Position numbers and translations under genes: made by a program. A stretch of DNA of 64,000 bases from contig NW_024045133.1 in assembly GCF_012273895.1 (NCBI RefSeq), positions 372,001 to 436,000 on the forward strand. The letters run 5' to 3'. The notes beneath the pieces were generated by a model. That model was given only the letters and a program-made list of their open reading frames with translations. It was not told where the DNA came from and made no database searches. The stretch is from Zerene cesonia (lineage: Eukaryota; Arthropoda; Insecta; Lepidoptera; Pieridae). The first letter of the stretch is position 1. Every line of letters begins with the position of its first letter. Of the stretch, positions 32,851 through 45,132 are shown piece by piece.

Positions 32851-35800
32851 TCGGGTTTATAGCTAATCGTGTCTTGTTTTTGCGTATTATAATTTCCAGT
32901 ATTACTATTACTGGTCTCATAATTCTTTTTACCATCGTTTTCCCCGTTATAATACCCAGAATCATAGTGATTATGGCTCTGACCGTTATCGGTGCTGCCA
33001 TAATTATTGTTCTGACGATTATTATTACTACCGTTACCGCTACTTCTATTGCTGCCAGCTTTATTTCGGTTATTATAATTGCTGCCATAATTACTTATTG
33101 TAGTTGTAGAAACACTTTGTCCGCGATTCTGATTGCTATAATCATGTTGATTATAATTATTTCCACTACCGAAATTATAATTCTGTTGATTGTTATTATA
33201 TCTTGCTGTTGTTGTTTCACGTCGATTATAAATTCCAGAATCTTGGTTGTGATTCTGATTCTGGTTTGTGCTCGACTCCCGTTTGATTGTTTCTCCGTTG
33301 AAAACTATGGAAGCTACGAACACAGGGTGTACTTTTGCATACAGAGCCGGTGTGTTTGGTGCACCGCACGCTCTGCCCAGTGACGTCACAGCCACTACAC
33401 GCCATATGCAGCCATCTTGAATTTGAGCTGGACCTCCTGAGTCACCCTGTGTAGTGAAATGTTATGTTAGTTAGAGCTCTTATACCTCCAGAAGGGTTCA
33501 ACGAATTTTAATTACAACTTTGAGTTTGACTCCGCTACGATTGGGATAAAAAATGTTCAAAATGTTAATAATGTATACCCCGGGCGGAGACAGGGGTGCA
33601 GCTACTATTCGTATAGATTAAAGAAATATGTCTAGACATGACATGTATCTAGAGACATGACTCTAGCACTTGGGATCTTTGAAATTGGTCCAGTAGTTTT
33701 TGAGATTAGTGAATGCAAACAAACGAACTATTTAGTTTTCTTATGAATATAGATTAGGTCAATGTCAGTTTCACATACTTGGCAAGTGTCCTTGCCCCCC
33801 TGCACCTCGCCTGCACAAATCTGACTGTCACTGAGAGGTCCTTCCGGCAGTTTGCGTGATGTGCCCAAAACCTGTCTACACTGTGATATTTCCCATACTG
33901 GTATTGATACACTGCGGAGTTCCAGTGACTGGTCGCCACCTGATAGAAACAAAACGGATTTAAAACGGGTTCTTTATACACATAAATGCGTAGAGGCGAA
34001 ATTGTAAAACGGATTTAAACACGATTTATTTATTTAGTGTTCGTGTAAATAACAGTTTATTTGACAATTTACATTAATGTAATGGCTATTTGCAAAAACA
34101 AACGTTATAATATTATATTATATTCTATTGTGGGAGTCGAGCAAGCTTCGGCACGAATTGGGCCGGCTCGTACCGGGGAAGTACCACACCCCCACAGAAA
34201 GCCGGCGTGAAATAGCAGCATGCCACTGTGTTTCGTACGGTGAGTGGGGGAGACGGAGGCCCGTATCCTTTTCCTCACCCGTCCCAGTCCATTCCTTCTT
34301 TCCAGTCGTTAATCCTTTCCTTTTCCCTTAACCCAAAAAAGCGGGCATCGCATTCGCAGAGGCACTACCTTTGCGAACGTTCATGGGCGGTGGTGATCGC
34401 TTACCATCAGGCGAACCACCAGCTTAGTTGCCCGACATGACATAAAAAAAGCATGAGTTCGTAGTAATTGTTTACAGCTGTAGGTAAATTTCTACACTAA
34501 TGTTACAAAGAGGACTATAATATAATATTGTAACTTTTTATTTTTGTTTGTTTGTAATGTTTCCACGCAGAAACTACTGGACCGATTTCAAAAATTCTTT
34601 CACCATTAGAAAGCTGCAATTTCAATGAATGACATAAGTGTCATATATACAATGAGCGAAGTCGGGGCGAACATCTACATTAATTCAAATAGTGATGATT
34701 TAACTCACGGAATTCAGTTCTACCCCAGCCTGTAGCAATTATGGGTTTGCCTGGTGATGGCGGTCTGCCCAGACAAGCCGGTCTTATTACTTCGGAGAAA
34801 CTGGAATAAATACATCAATTAATTAATTAATTTGTTATTGTGCATCCATAAATTTACACGTAAATTCAAATACATGACGCTTTTCTACAAAAACGACGTA
34901 TGATGATTAATTTGATATAGAAAAATAAATTATAGTTGATAGGAAATTGCTTTGGTGGCATTTTAGAATCGGGCCGAACCGTCCAACTCGTCGGTGGCTT
35001 ACGTCATTGCCTTTTTTGTAGAAAAGATTATTTAATAACAAAAGGCTATTTGAGTAACATAAGCTACTTTTATTTAAAAATAAAGGTTTGCTTCAGCTTT
35101 CTATATATTTACATATTTTTTGGACAACTGAAATTGAAAACCTTATTTTTCAAGTCGGTTTAAAGTACTTACGACACAGCCTTCTCCAGCTTGACTAAGG
35201 CTAAATCGAAGTAGGATTTAGGCAGCTTATACTTAGGGTGCCTAGTCACAGATGCCACTTTAATGACTAAGGCCCCAGGGTCATTTAAATAGGAGGACCC
35301 TAATTGTACAGCTCGGGGTGGACCTCTGAAATAAAAGTATTAGAATAAAATTATTTAATTAGGTTCACCACATTAAATACAATAACATAGACATAATATT
35401 TAATGGAGTACATACTTAAAAATTACCAAGCAATAATAACAACTTTTATGTTATATTAATTTATGTATACTTTCTTACTTTTTGATTACTCTTTAGTGAT
35501 AAGGCCGCCCGCTATGCAGGTTTAGTATTAAATAATTTATTTTAAGGATGGGTTATGTATGCCAGCACAGTAAAGTGTAAATAAAAACATAGTATAAATA
35601 CAATAAACTTATTGTGGCGACCTAAGGTGTGGCCACATTTGTTATGTCGATATGGTTGTGATAACGCTGTTGTCTCTTCACTAGACAACAGGCCATAGCC
35701 AAAACTTTCCCCCCCTATCTCTGTGAATGATATTTGTATAGACATCTGGTTTTTTTATATAGAAACAAGCTTTTGCACGTATCTTCACACGCATTAAACC

Positions 35801-38800
35801 TAAACAATAGCTTAAAAGACAATCGAATTGAGAAGCTCCTACACTGGTTAATAATGAACAAAAATCAGATAACACTTACGTAACAACAGAGTTGTCCTTA
35901 TCCTGGTAGGCACAGTGCGCCGCTGTCAGAACGTATCTGTCGCTCAGCAGACTGCCACCACATTTCCATGCATATCCACCAGACTGAAAGAAAGTACCAA
36001 AATCAAGTGGTCTGGTAGTCCAAATTCCTCCATAGCTATCTTATATACGCTGATATTATATCCTACTAATATTATAAATNNNNNNNNNNNNNNNNNNNNN
36101 NNNNNNNNNNNNNNNNNNNNNNNNNNNNNNNNNNNNNNNNNNNNNNNNNNNNNNNNNNNNNNNNNNNNNNNNNNNNNNNNNNNNNNNNNNNNNNNNNNNN
36201 NNNNNNNNNNNNNNNNNNNNNNNNNNNNNNNNNNNNNNNNNNNNNNNNNNNNNNNNNNNNNNNNNNNNNNNNNNNNNNNNNNNNNNNNNNNNNNNNNNNN
36301 NNNNNNNNNNNNNNNNNNNNNNNNNNNNNNNNNNNNNNNNNNNNNNNNNNNNNNNNNNNNNNNNNNNNNNNNNNNNNNNNNNNNNNNNNNNNNNNNNNNN
36401 NNNNNNNNNNNNNNNNNNNNNNNNNNNNNNNNNNNNNNNNNNNNNNNNNNNNNNNNNNNNNNNNNNNNNNNNNNNNNNNNNNNNNNNNNNNNNNNNNNNN
36501 NNNNNNNNNNNNNNNNNNNNNNNNNNNNNNNNNNNNNNNNNNNNNNNNNNNNNNNNNNNNNNNNNNNNNNNNNNNNNNNNNNNNNNNNNNNNNNNNNNNN
36601 NNNNNNNNNNNNNNNNNNNNNNNNNNNNNNNNNNNNNNNNNNNNNNNNNNNNNNNNNNNNNNNNNNNNNNNNNNNNNNNNNNNNNNNNNNNNNNNNNNNN
36701 NNNNNNNNNNNNNNNNNNNNNNNNNNNNNNNNNNNNNNNNNNNNNNNNNNNNNNNNNNNNNNNNNNNNNNNNNNNNNNNNNNNNNNNNNNNNNNNNNNNN
36801 NNNNNNNNNNNNNNNNNNNNNNNNNNNNNNNNNNNNNNNNNNNNNNNNNNNNNNNNNNNNNNNNNNNNNNNNNNNNNNNNNNNNNNNNNNNNNNNNNNNN
36901 NNNNNNNNNNNNNNNNNNNNNNNNNNNNNNNNNNNNNNNNNNNNNNNNNNNNNNNNNNNNNNNNNNNNNNNNNNNNNNNNNNNNNNNNNNNNNNNNNNNN
37001 NNNNNNNNNNNNNNNNNNNNNNNNNNNNNNNNNNNNNNNNNNNNNNNNNNNNNNNNNNNNNNNNNNNNNNNNNNNNNNNTCAAGTGGTCTGGTAGTCCAA
37101 ATTCCTCCATAGCTATCTTATATACGCTGATATTATATCCTACTAATATTATAAATGCGAAAGTTTGTAAGGATGCGTGTGTGTTTGTTGCTCTTTCACG
37201 CAAAAACTAATGAACCGATTGCAATGAAATTTGATACGTAGGCAGCTGGACAACTGGAATAATATATAGCAACTTTTTATCCCGATATTCCTACGGGATA
37301 CGGACTTACGCGGGTGAAACCGCGGGGCGCAGCAGCAGGATATATATAGTTATTTTTGACAAATACCAATCCGCCTCAGAACTAGATCAAGTGTATAGTG
37401 TATAGTGGGTGCACATGGGAGGTACCAAGTTTCAAATAATAAAAAGAATCTTAAAAATCGGTGCATGCAGTTAAAAGTTATGAGGTACTTTTAGAAGCAC
37501 TTAAATCGTCATAACACAGTTATAACATTTACCACCGGTTCGGAAAGCAGTTTCTACAGAGAAGAGCCAGCAGGAAACTCTGTAGATGGTCTCTTGAATA
37601 AAAATATAAAATTTACATGAATTTTATGGCAATATTATATATTTATTTGATGATATCTGATGCGAAAGAATTATGTTCTTGTTGTTCTTGAACGACAACA
37701 GTTCATGGCCTTTCATCTTCGGTATATTCATTAAATTTAGTCCCATTTAATTATATATTTATTTGATAAAAATAATTATTCTAGTTTCAATCATCACCAT
37801 CATCACCACCATATATCTTCCCACAGCTGGGTCGCAGGCCTCCTATGAGGGTGCAGGCCATAATCCACCACGCTGGCCAAATGCGAGTTGGCAGCTGTCA
37901 CATGTCGTCGAACATTGATTCTTGGGCATACCGGTTTCCTCACGATGTTTTCCTTCACCGTTTTAAGCAGTGGTAATGTTATCTACATGCGCAGATAAAT
38001 TGGAAAATCAATTTATTTCCTGCACGCTCGCTCGGTCTCGAACCCCGACTTATCGATTTTGATACCACCACTGAGCCACCACTGCTCTTTTTGTATGTAT
38101 GTCATTGTCATTATTAAAGAATGTAAATAATAAATAAAAATTACCACACTCTTAGGCCATCCCAGGAGAGCCATGTGGGGAAACTCGCGAACGCTGACCA
38201 CTTTCCCGCCAACTACCAGCGGCACCTAAAGAATCATATTTAAGGTGTTATTTCTTATCTGTTGACTGCTTATGGACAGCACAGATTATAATGAATTGTA
38301 ACGTTATTATTATATTTTTCAGTTTTCTGTGTATATTCGACGCATGAATTATATTTTTCGTAAAAAGACAATTAATAATGGTCGATTTCAATACTATCGT
38401 ATATCTGTATTGCTTCGGTAACAAAAGTCAAATTATCCTTTTCCTTTCCCTTCCCAGTCCTTTCCTTTATTCCCCTCGTCTATTCTCTATCCCATTCCAT
38501 TCTAAGACGGCAATTCATTTGTTTAGGTGTAACATCTGCAATCGACTTTACGCCAAAGTTTCATGGGCAGTCCTAGCGCTCAGTATCAGGCGACACCAGC
38601 TCCAATGCCGATGGTGACAAAACAATATTGTAAACGGCCGTAAGTGACAGGTTCGTTATATTTTACGTCTTATGGACTTGTCAAAAGAAAATGTGGTTCA
38701 GGTGACATACTGAAAAATTAAGTATTTATACTACATACATAAACAGAATTTAGGCGATGATCAAATATGTTAAAATCTGTAGAGAATTATCTCATATAGT

Positions 38801-40452
38801 AAATGAAAGAATCAGAACTCCTAAGAATCTTGTCGAATCTAATCGAAATTAACAGGTTTGTAGCAAGGAATGAAGATTTTTATGGTAATCAGAAAATTTT
38901 ATATCTTATACGAAGTAAAAAAAAATCTTATGACATATGATTAACGTAATAAATTACTATTTATACGATTCTTGCATTTGTAATATCAGAAAATTCCTCA
39001 TAGATGATTAGATATTTAATCACTACACAATATAAAACAAAGTCGCTTACCGCCGTCTGTATCCGTATGTTTATTTCTTTAAAATAATGCAGTATTTTGA
39101 TGCGGTTGTTTTTAATAGATAGAGTGACTCAAGAGGTGGGTTATATATGTAATGTATTATTACATTCGTATTATCCCATCCGGCGGGGCGAGTCTATAGT
39201 TAAATCCAACTAATATTATACAATGCGAAAGTTTGTATGGATGGGTGAGTGTTTGTTGCTCTTTCACCCAAAAACTACTGAACCGATTGCAATAAAATTT
39301 CGTACGTAGATAGCTAGACAACTGGAATAACATTTAGGCAACTTTTTAACCCAATATTCCTAAGGGATACGGACATACGCGGGTGAAACCGCGGGGCTAG
39401 TATAAAATAACCCTACAATTTGATAAGGTATAGCTGGCGATTAAATTAATTCGAGCAGTACCTCCGAAGGAACACAGGATGACACGTTCACTCTTACAGG
39501 CCGTGGTGATGGCACCAATGGTATAGCTTGTAACTGCTTCACATCCAATGCTTTGTACTTATCGCACACTGAAAAACAAAGGTGTAATAAATGATGAGGA
39601 AATTTCATCATCGTGAGGAAACCGGCATGTCGGAGGCCCGTTTCCTTTTCCTCACCCGTCCCAGTCCATTCCTTCTTTCCAGTCGTTAATCCATTCCTTT
39701 TCCCTTACCCTAAATAAGCGGGCAGCGCATTCGTAGAGGCCCTACCTTTGCGAATGTTCACGGGCGGTGGTGATCGCTTACCATCAGGCGAACCACCAGC
39801 TCAGTTGCCCGCTATGACATAAAAAAAAAAAAAATGTCCGAGGATTGAAAAGTCCGACGACATCTAACAACCCGGACTTGGCCAACGTGGTTATGGCCTG
39901 AAAACATCATAGGAGCCCTGTGTCCCAACAATGGTAAAATATATGAGGTGATAACGATGATATTTTATCACGTTTAATGTGTTCGCTGATGGCACGAAGC
40001 GATGACTAATGTATTAAGAAATAACACACATTCAATTTAAATAATAACAGGTCTACTGTAGAAAGTTGTGAGATCCATACCAAGTAGGTTATTAATTTAT
40101 TCAGTGACAAATTAAAGGACCTTCTTTCTTACATTGTTACGCAATATAGTATTTTCTTGTGTTTGATTTTACGCGAGTATTATACATTTAGAAATTAAAA
40201 ACTTTTTAACGGATTTTGAACGCGATTTATTCATTATTAATCGTCCGAGTCTCCCCGTGACCTCGCTCGCTGTGAAGCGTTCGAAACGTCGGATTAATAA
40301 TATAATGAATAAATCGCGTTTAAAATCCGTTAAAAAGTTTTTTATTTCTAGTTACGCAATTAGCTAACTTAACAACATTAAATAGAGTCCATATCAATAT
40401 CTTTTAAAAGTCTTTTATGTTTGATATATCTTATACCTTTAAACGAGCACAT

Positions 40453-40494
<42 letters not shown>

Positions 40495-42403
40495 TAATTG
40501 GAATATCGGAATCGGCTCCAACGATTTTCATGACATTTAGTATATAGGTGGTTTCGGGGGCGATAAATCGATCTAGCTAGGAATTTTTTTTATTATTCGT
40601 GTTTTATCGACTTAAACTTACTTTTTTAATAAATAGGAGGCGTTTGAGTAGTCCCAATTTATTATGACTCTTCCTGACATCTATTGGCGAATAATAATAC
40701 TATAAATGCGAAAGTTTGTGAGAATGGATGCATATGTATGCGTGCGTCTGTTACTCTTTCACGCAAAAACTACTGAACCGATTGCAATGAAATTCGCTTC
40801 GTAGATAGCTGGACAACTGAAATAACACATAGGCACTTTTTATACCGATATTCCTACGGGATACGGACTTACGCGGTTTCGACCGCGGGTCACAGCTAGT
40901 TATATTAATTCAGATTGTTTACAGTGAGATCATAACTGAAATTAATTCTTGCTTGTGATCGGAATTCGGTTAATCACAAACAAAGAAGACATGCGTGTGT
41001 GTACATATTTTAGTATTACGAAGCTTTTTTCGTGCTTTTTTCTACTTACTTCGTTCAGCCACTTCTATATATCTCAATTTCTCGATCTCACTCATATAAT
41101 CTTCGTCAGGTCCAATAATCAACTCCGGGCTTGCATCTTCGAAAAACTGAGGCGCGTGTGTGGGCGGTTTATTTGTTATTGGTGGTCCATTAGCCACAGC
41201 TGGTCGAACGCCGTTTAAAAACGGGTTATGGGTCGTGAAGTCCGTGTATTTATTATTAATTGTATTCCTGTCATTGTTAAAATAAATAGCGTCATGACTA
41301 GATTTCACTGTGCTCTTTCGTCTAGGTTTTTGCGTGGTTCTGGTGTTTTGTGCGGGTCTTAATGTAGTCTTAGGTCTATCTGAGCTATAGTTGTTATTTC
41401 TATGACTAGTTCGTGTGTCGGCTTGCGCTTTCAAACGCCTCGTTTTGTCCCTCTCTGCTTCATCTGTGTTGAATGAGATGGCGTGGTTGCGTTTGGGTGT
41501 CTGTGTCTGTGTTTGTGTTCTGATGCGTTTTGTCGTGACGTCATATTGGTATCTGGATTGAGCTGGGTGCTGGATCACCGGCTGCAACGCTGAGAAGAAA
41601 TCTGCAATGAAAATTGAACCATATTTATTTCGAAATAAGATCTCTTTGAGTGCTACTATGTATTGTTTTCAGTAGTAACCTAAACTGTAATGGTCTAGAT
41701 AATCTATTTTTCGTAAAGTCTAAAATACTGTCGAATGTTAATTGAGTTTCAATATTCTTCTTCTTTATCTTCTCCGAGGACGGATCTCACCGAGTATGGA
41801 TTCTGTCAATGTCAAGTTTCGAACGAGTTTTAATATTCTATCGAATGGATAAATATAAATAGAGATCAAAACTCGTTGAGCTATCGATTGCTATAAAATG
41901 TCGAATCACGAAACGTGGCATATCCGCACGGATTGTACCTTGCTGATCAAAAATGAATATTCGACGTTCGACCCAACTACCCTCACTTTATTAATGGTCC
42001 TTGTGACTGGCTGCGATTTGTTATTAGTTGATAACTACATCAATTAGGCAGTTGTGTAGAATCACAGTACCATCAATCCCTCTTGGTTTTTATCAATACA
42101 ACAATCCTACTAATCCTACTAATATTATAAATGCGTAAGTTTGTTTGATGTGTGTGTGGTTTTTGCTCTTTCACGCAAAAACTACAGAACCGTTTGCAAT
42201 GAAATTTGGTACGTAGACAGCTGGACAACTGGAATAACATATAGGCAACTTTATATCCCGATATTCCTACAGGATACGAACTTACGCGGGTGAAACCGCG
42301 GGGCGCAGCTAGTATTGTAATAAAATAACTTACCAAAGAACTGTCCCGTTGTTTGTGTTATGCAGATGAGAAGCAAAGTGGATTTAAGGACTTTATAATC
42401 CAT
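32631..42403 (-). CDS. Secreted trypsin-like serine protease, snake/CLIPC type, with Asn/Tyr-rich C-terminal tail
   Basis: Exons in transcript order: 42403-42334, 41601-41050, 39568-39462, 38225-38145, 35983-35880, 35325-35173, 34800-34709, 33939-33779, 33446-32631; all phases agree, 711 residues. A signal peptide (MDYKVLKSTLLLICITQTTG) is followed by ~185 residues rich in Arg/Thr/Asn without cysteine, then CDKY ... SSCVPSE and the activation site VPL|VVGG (cleavage after Leu246). Catalytic domain ~247-495: His293 (TAAHC), Asp345 (YFDLALV), Ser443 (GDSGGP). Asp437, six before Ser443, predicts trypsin-like specificity. Zymogens of this type act in extracellular cascades (immunity or patterning). 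No complete six-cysteine CLIP domain is visible. The last exon adds a ~215-residue Asn/Tyr/Gln-rich tail ending GRIWWT. An acceptor at 42421-42422 puts a noncoding exon upstream. The specific orthologue is uncertain. Confidence 0.93.
34131..34447 (+). mobile_element. Poly(A)-tailed retroposon, reference-length copy
   Basis: GTGGGAGTCGAGCAAGCTTC to GTTGCCCGACATGACATAAA plus A-run; about 317 bases, no coding capacity. In a protease intron. Confidence 0.75.
34505..34672 (+). mobile_element. Helitron-like family B variant
   Basis: CGCAGAAACTACTGGACCGA ... ATGAGCGAAGTCGGGGCGAA. Confidence 0.55.
36003..37156. other. 1000-N gap flanked by identical 77-bp sequence
   Basis: 36003-36079 and 37080-37156 are identical (TCAAGTGGTCTGGTAGTCCA ... 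TACTAATATTATAAAT). The N run is exactly 1000. It lies in the protease intron between exons 5 and 4. Confidence 0.95.
37138..37336 (+). mobile_element. Helitron-like family A, 3' end altered
   Basis: TCCTACTAATATTATAAATG to CCGCGGGGCGCAGCAGCAGG. Confidence 0.7.
37795..38010 (-). mobile_element. Retroposon tail, (TGA)n family, inverted
   Basis: ATCATCACCATCATCACCAC, then GAGGGTGCAGGCCATAATCC, then CCGGTTTCCTCACGATGTTT. Confidence 0.6.
39205..39400 (+). mobile_element. Helitron-like family A
   Basis: TCCAACTAATATTATACAAT to GGTGAAACCGCGGGGCTAG (3' spacer shortened). Confidence 0.7.
39605..39965 (+). mobile_element. Poly(A)-tailed retroposon inserted in a (TGA)n-type retroposon
   Basis: 39605-39630 (CATCGTGAGGAAACCGGCAT) and 39832-39965 belong to one repeat, interrupted by 39630-39832 of another family ending GTTGCCCGCTATGACATAAA plus A-run. 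Confidence 0.65.
40147..40352. mobile_element. MITE, TIR family, both arms present
   Basis: AAATTAAAAACTTTTTAACG ... CGCGATTTATTCATTATTAA on the left and its inverse (TAATGAATAAATCGCGTTTA ... AAAAGTTTTTTATTTCTA) on the right, arms about 50 bases, centre GAGTCTCCCCGTGACCTCGC. Confidence 0.8.
40436..40899 (+). mobile_element. Long Helitron-like element with (TA)n, copy 1
   Basis: CTTTAAACGAGCACATCTTA, (TA)n, GGAATCGGCTCCAACGATTT, then a family A body ending CGGGTCACAGCTAG. Near-identical to 47694-48177. Confidence 0.7.
42105..42312 (+). mobile_element. Helitron-like family A, complete
   Basis: TCCTACTAATCCTACTAATA to CCGCGGGGCGCAGCTAG; ends 22 bases from protease exon 1. Confidence 0.75.
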
Positions 42404-42529
42404 GTTCTCATTTTATTCGCCTGAAAACATATTTTATTATTTGATTAATAAGGTTCTCTCTTTTGTCGACATTTTTTGCCTATAAAGATGTTTAGGCTAA
42501 AGCTAAAGCTATCTACATATAGTTTTGCA

Positions 42530-42882
42530 TCCTACTAATATTATAAATCCGAAAGTATGTGAGGTTGGGTGTATGTGTATGTGTATGTTTGTTACTCTTT
42601 CACGAAAAAACTACTGAACCGATTGCAATGAAACTTCTGGAACTACTGGAAAACACTCGCGTAAGTCCGTATCCCGTAGGAATATCGGAATAAAAAGTTG
42701 CCAATTGTTACTAGTTGGCCGCCCCGGCTTCGCCCGTGTTACATATAAAGCCTAGAGCCTTCCTCAATAAATGGGCTATCTTACACTGAAAGAATTTTTC
42801 GAATCGGACCAGTAGTTCCAGAGATAAGCGCGTTCAAACAAACAAACAAACTCTTCAGCTTTATAATATTAGTATAGATTTC
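42530..42882. mobile_element. Composite of family A (two orientations) and family B Helitron-like copies
   Basis: 42530-42640 plus-strand A; about 42655-42707 minus-strand A; 42711-42882 complete minus-strand B (CTAGTTGGCCGCCCCGGCTT to AGCTTTATAATATTAGTATA). Confidence 0.65.
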
Positions 42883-43374
42883 GCTAGTATTACCCATTAT
42901 TTAATAATCTGTGGTAAAACTAAATACTAATAATACGATAAATATAGATTATAAAAGTGTATTATCTGCTTCATAAATCATTTAACCACAGGTCGTAATA
43001 ACGGCCTTGCTAATGTTGTTGTAAGAATTAATTAATTCTTGCGGAAATATTTTATCATTGTTCATATAAACAATGCCTTTAAAAAGATTACGATAATATA
43101 AGCTTTTACCCGCGGATTTGTACGTGTTAAATTCCGAGTATAACCCCTTTCCCCCCCTCTTTTTTCTATGTAATTATATATGTAAACTCTTGAAACACTA
43201 TAAGTTTAAAAAAACTTCATCAAAATTGTTGCGTAAATTTATAGATTTAAGCATACAGAAACAAATGTACTAAGTTATTTACTATGAAGTGATATTTAGA
43301 TTAAAAAACACCCTCTAATAATAGAATCCACTAAATTGTCTCACTTCTATACCTAAGGAAACATTTAATACTGA

Positions 43375-43545
43375 CGATCCTAATCAGGATAATAGGATAA
43401 ACTCTTGAAATTATTGTATTGTGACTGATCCTTCATAAGTGTACGATGTTTGAATTAAATCTGTTCGCTTGAAGTGCGTCAAAATCGAATGTAAAAGAAG
43501 TCGGTTACAAACACACAGGTGAAGCTAACATAAGCGTATTAAAAC
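43375..43545 (+). repeat. Interspersed repeat (TCCTAATCAGGATAATAGGA family)
   Basis: Shares blocks with 125-206, 30385-30590 and 55310-55430. Confidence 0.5.
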
Positions 43546-43619
43546 TGCATTGACAATTTGTGACAAAGATCAATTTTCTTACTTATATTGCACATTAATT
43601 TTTGATTTAATGGATAAAT

Positions 43620-43930
43620 GAGAAATTTTGAAAGAATAGAAAAAAATTGATCACAAGGCGGGATTCGAACCCGTGTCTTTTTGTCTTTTTGCCTAACCGT
43701 AGCAACGCCTAGTCTCTCGGCCACCTGTGATCCCGCCGCAGTAATCGAATTTCTTCTACTCTTTCAATTTTATGTGTCTAAGGGGCACCCCGCGCCATCT
43801 ATTGAGATGGTTAAGAACCATCACAACCAATACGAAACATTATTTCAATGATTACAATATTGTATCGATGAAACGCAACCTTTATAACATTTCAATGCTT
43901 TATAAATGTGAAGTTTTGAATGAATAGAAT
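43620..43930 (-). mobile_element. tRNA-Ser/Leu-like repeat, long copy
   Basis: Inverted B box in CGGGATTCGAACCCGTG; inverted A box CCTAGTCTCTCGGCCACC; followed by the conserved flank GATTACAATATTGTATCGAT. Confidence 0.65.
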
Positions 43931-44115
43931 AAAAATAGATATTGCACTTGCTATACGGATAGAAAGTAGCCTAAGAGTAACAAAAAAGATGTCAAACATA
44001 CTTTTTTGTAAATACAGAGTTTCTTGCCGGCTCTCTGCAGAAACTGCTTTCCGAACCGGTTGTAAATGTTAAAACTGTGTTCGTAAACACAAAACTGCAT
44101 GTAGAATGCGTCTAA

Positions 44116-44323
44116 TCCTATCCTACTAAACTAATACTATAAATGCGAAAGTATGTAGGGATGTGTGTGTTTGTTGCTCTTTCACGCAAAAGCTACTAAA
44201 CCGATTGCAATGAAATTTGGTACGTAGACAGCTGGACAACTGGAATAACACATAATCAACTTTTTAACCCGATATTCCTACGGGATATAGACTTACGCGG
44301 GTGAACCCGCGGGGCGCAGCTAG
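44116..44323 (+). mobile_element. Helitron-like family A, complete
   Basis: TCCTATCCTACTAAACTAAT to CCCGCGGGGCGCAGCTAG. Confidence 0.75.
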
Positions 44324-44756
44324 TATCTTATAATTGTTTAGCACTCAATTATGGTCAATAATTACATTGCATGTAATGACTGTATTTTATGGTAAAGTAA
44401 TAAACACAATATTGATTAGAGTAGCTATATATGTGTTATATAAAAATCCAGTGTCATGATGTATGTTCCCAATGAACTCATCACCAACTCAACCGATTTT
44501 GATGAAATTGGCATTTTATGTGCAATTTGGTCCAACTTACGACATAGGATAGTTTTTATTTCGATTAATTATCGCAATAATTTATAATCTTTATATTTTT
44601 AATTATTATTCAGCCACAACAACGCGTGGCCGCGTATGCTAGTTTGTTATATATAGTCTAAAAGCATATCCGCTGAAGTTAAATAAACAGAAATATATAT
44701 CATATGGAAGTATGCTACTTTAATTTTTAGTTTTATAGCATTGAAATGCTATATTA

Positions 44757-44900
44757 ATGAGAAATTTGGTTATAATAGAAAAAATTCGATCACGACGCGG
44801 GATTCCAACCCGCGTCTTTTTGCCTAACCGTAGCGACGCCTAGCCTCTCGGCCACCCGTGATCCTGCCACAGTAATCGAATCTCTTCTACCCTTCTGTTA
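44757..44900 (-). mobile_element. tRNA-Ser/Leu-like repeat
   Basis: GCGGGATTCCAACCCGCGTC (damaged B box) and GCCTAGCCTCTCGGCCACCC. Confidence 0.65.
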
Positions 44901-45132
44901 ATTTGATAGTGTGTTGATAATGATATAAAATAATTGTTTTAGATAAAACTCCCTTCAAATAATCAAAACTACACCCAATTTGGGTAAAAATAGGACTACA
45001 TGGCGGGCAGCAGTTTTTAAATAAAAAAAGAATCAAGAAAATCGTTTCATTTAATCGAAATTCTGAGGTCGGGAACGGGTCGACCATTTCGGCTAAATTT
45101 TTAAAGGTTTTTGTACAAGGAAGGTTTTTATC

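Noticed and set aside
32657..33383. Hydrophobic Ile/Val-rich open frames overlapping the protease tail on both strands
   Set aside because: They are out-of-frame readings of the AAT/TAT-rich low-complexity exon.
36080..37079. Very long open frames across N runs (also 56492-57491 and 26951-27012)
   Set aside because: They are open only because N codons contain no stop; flanking residues are repeat-derived.
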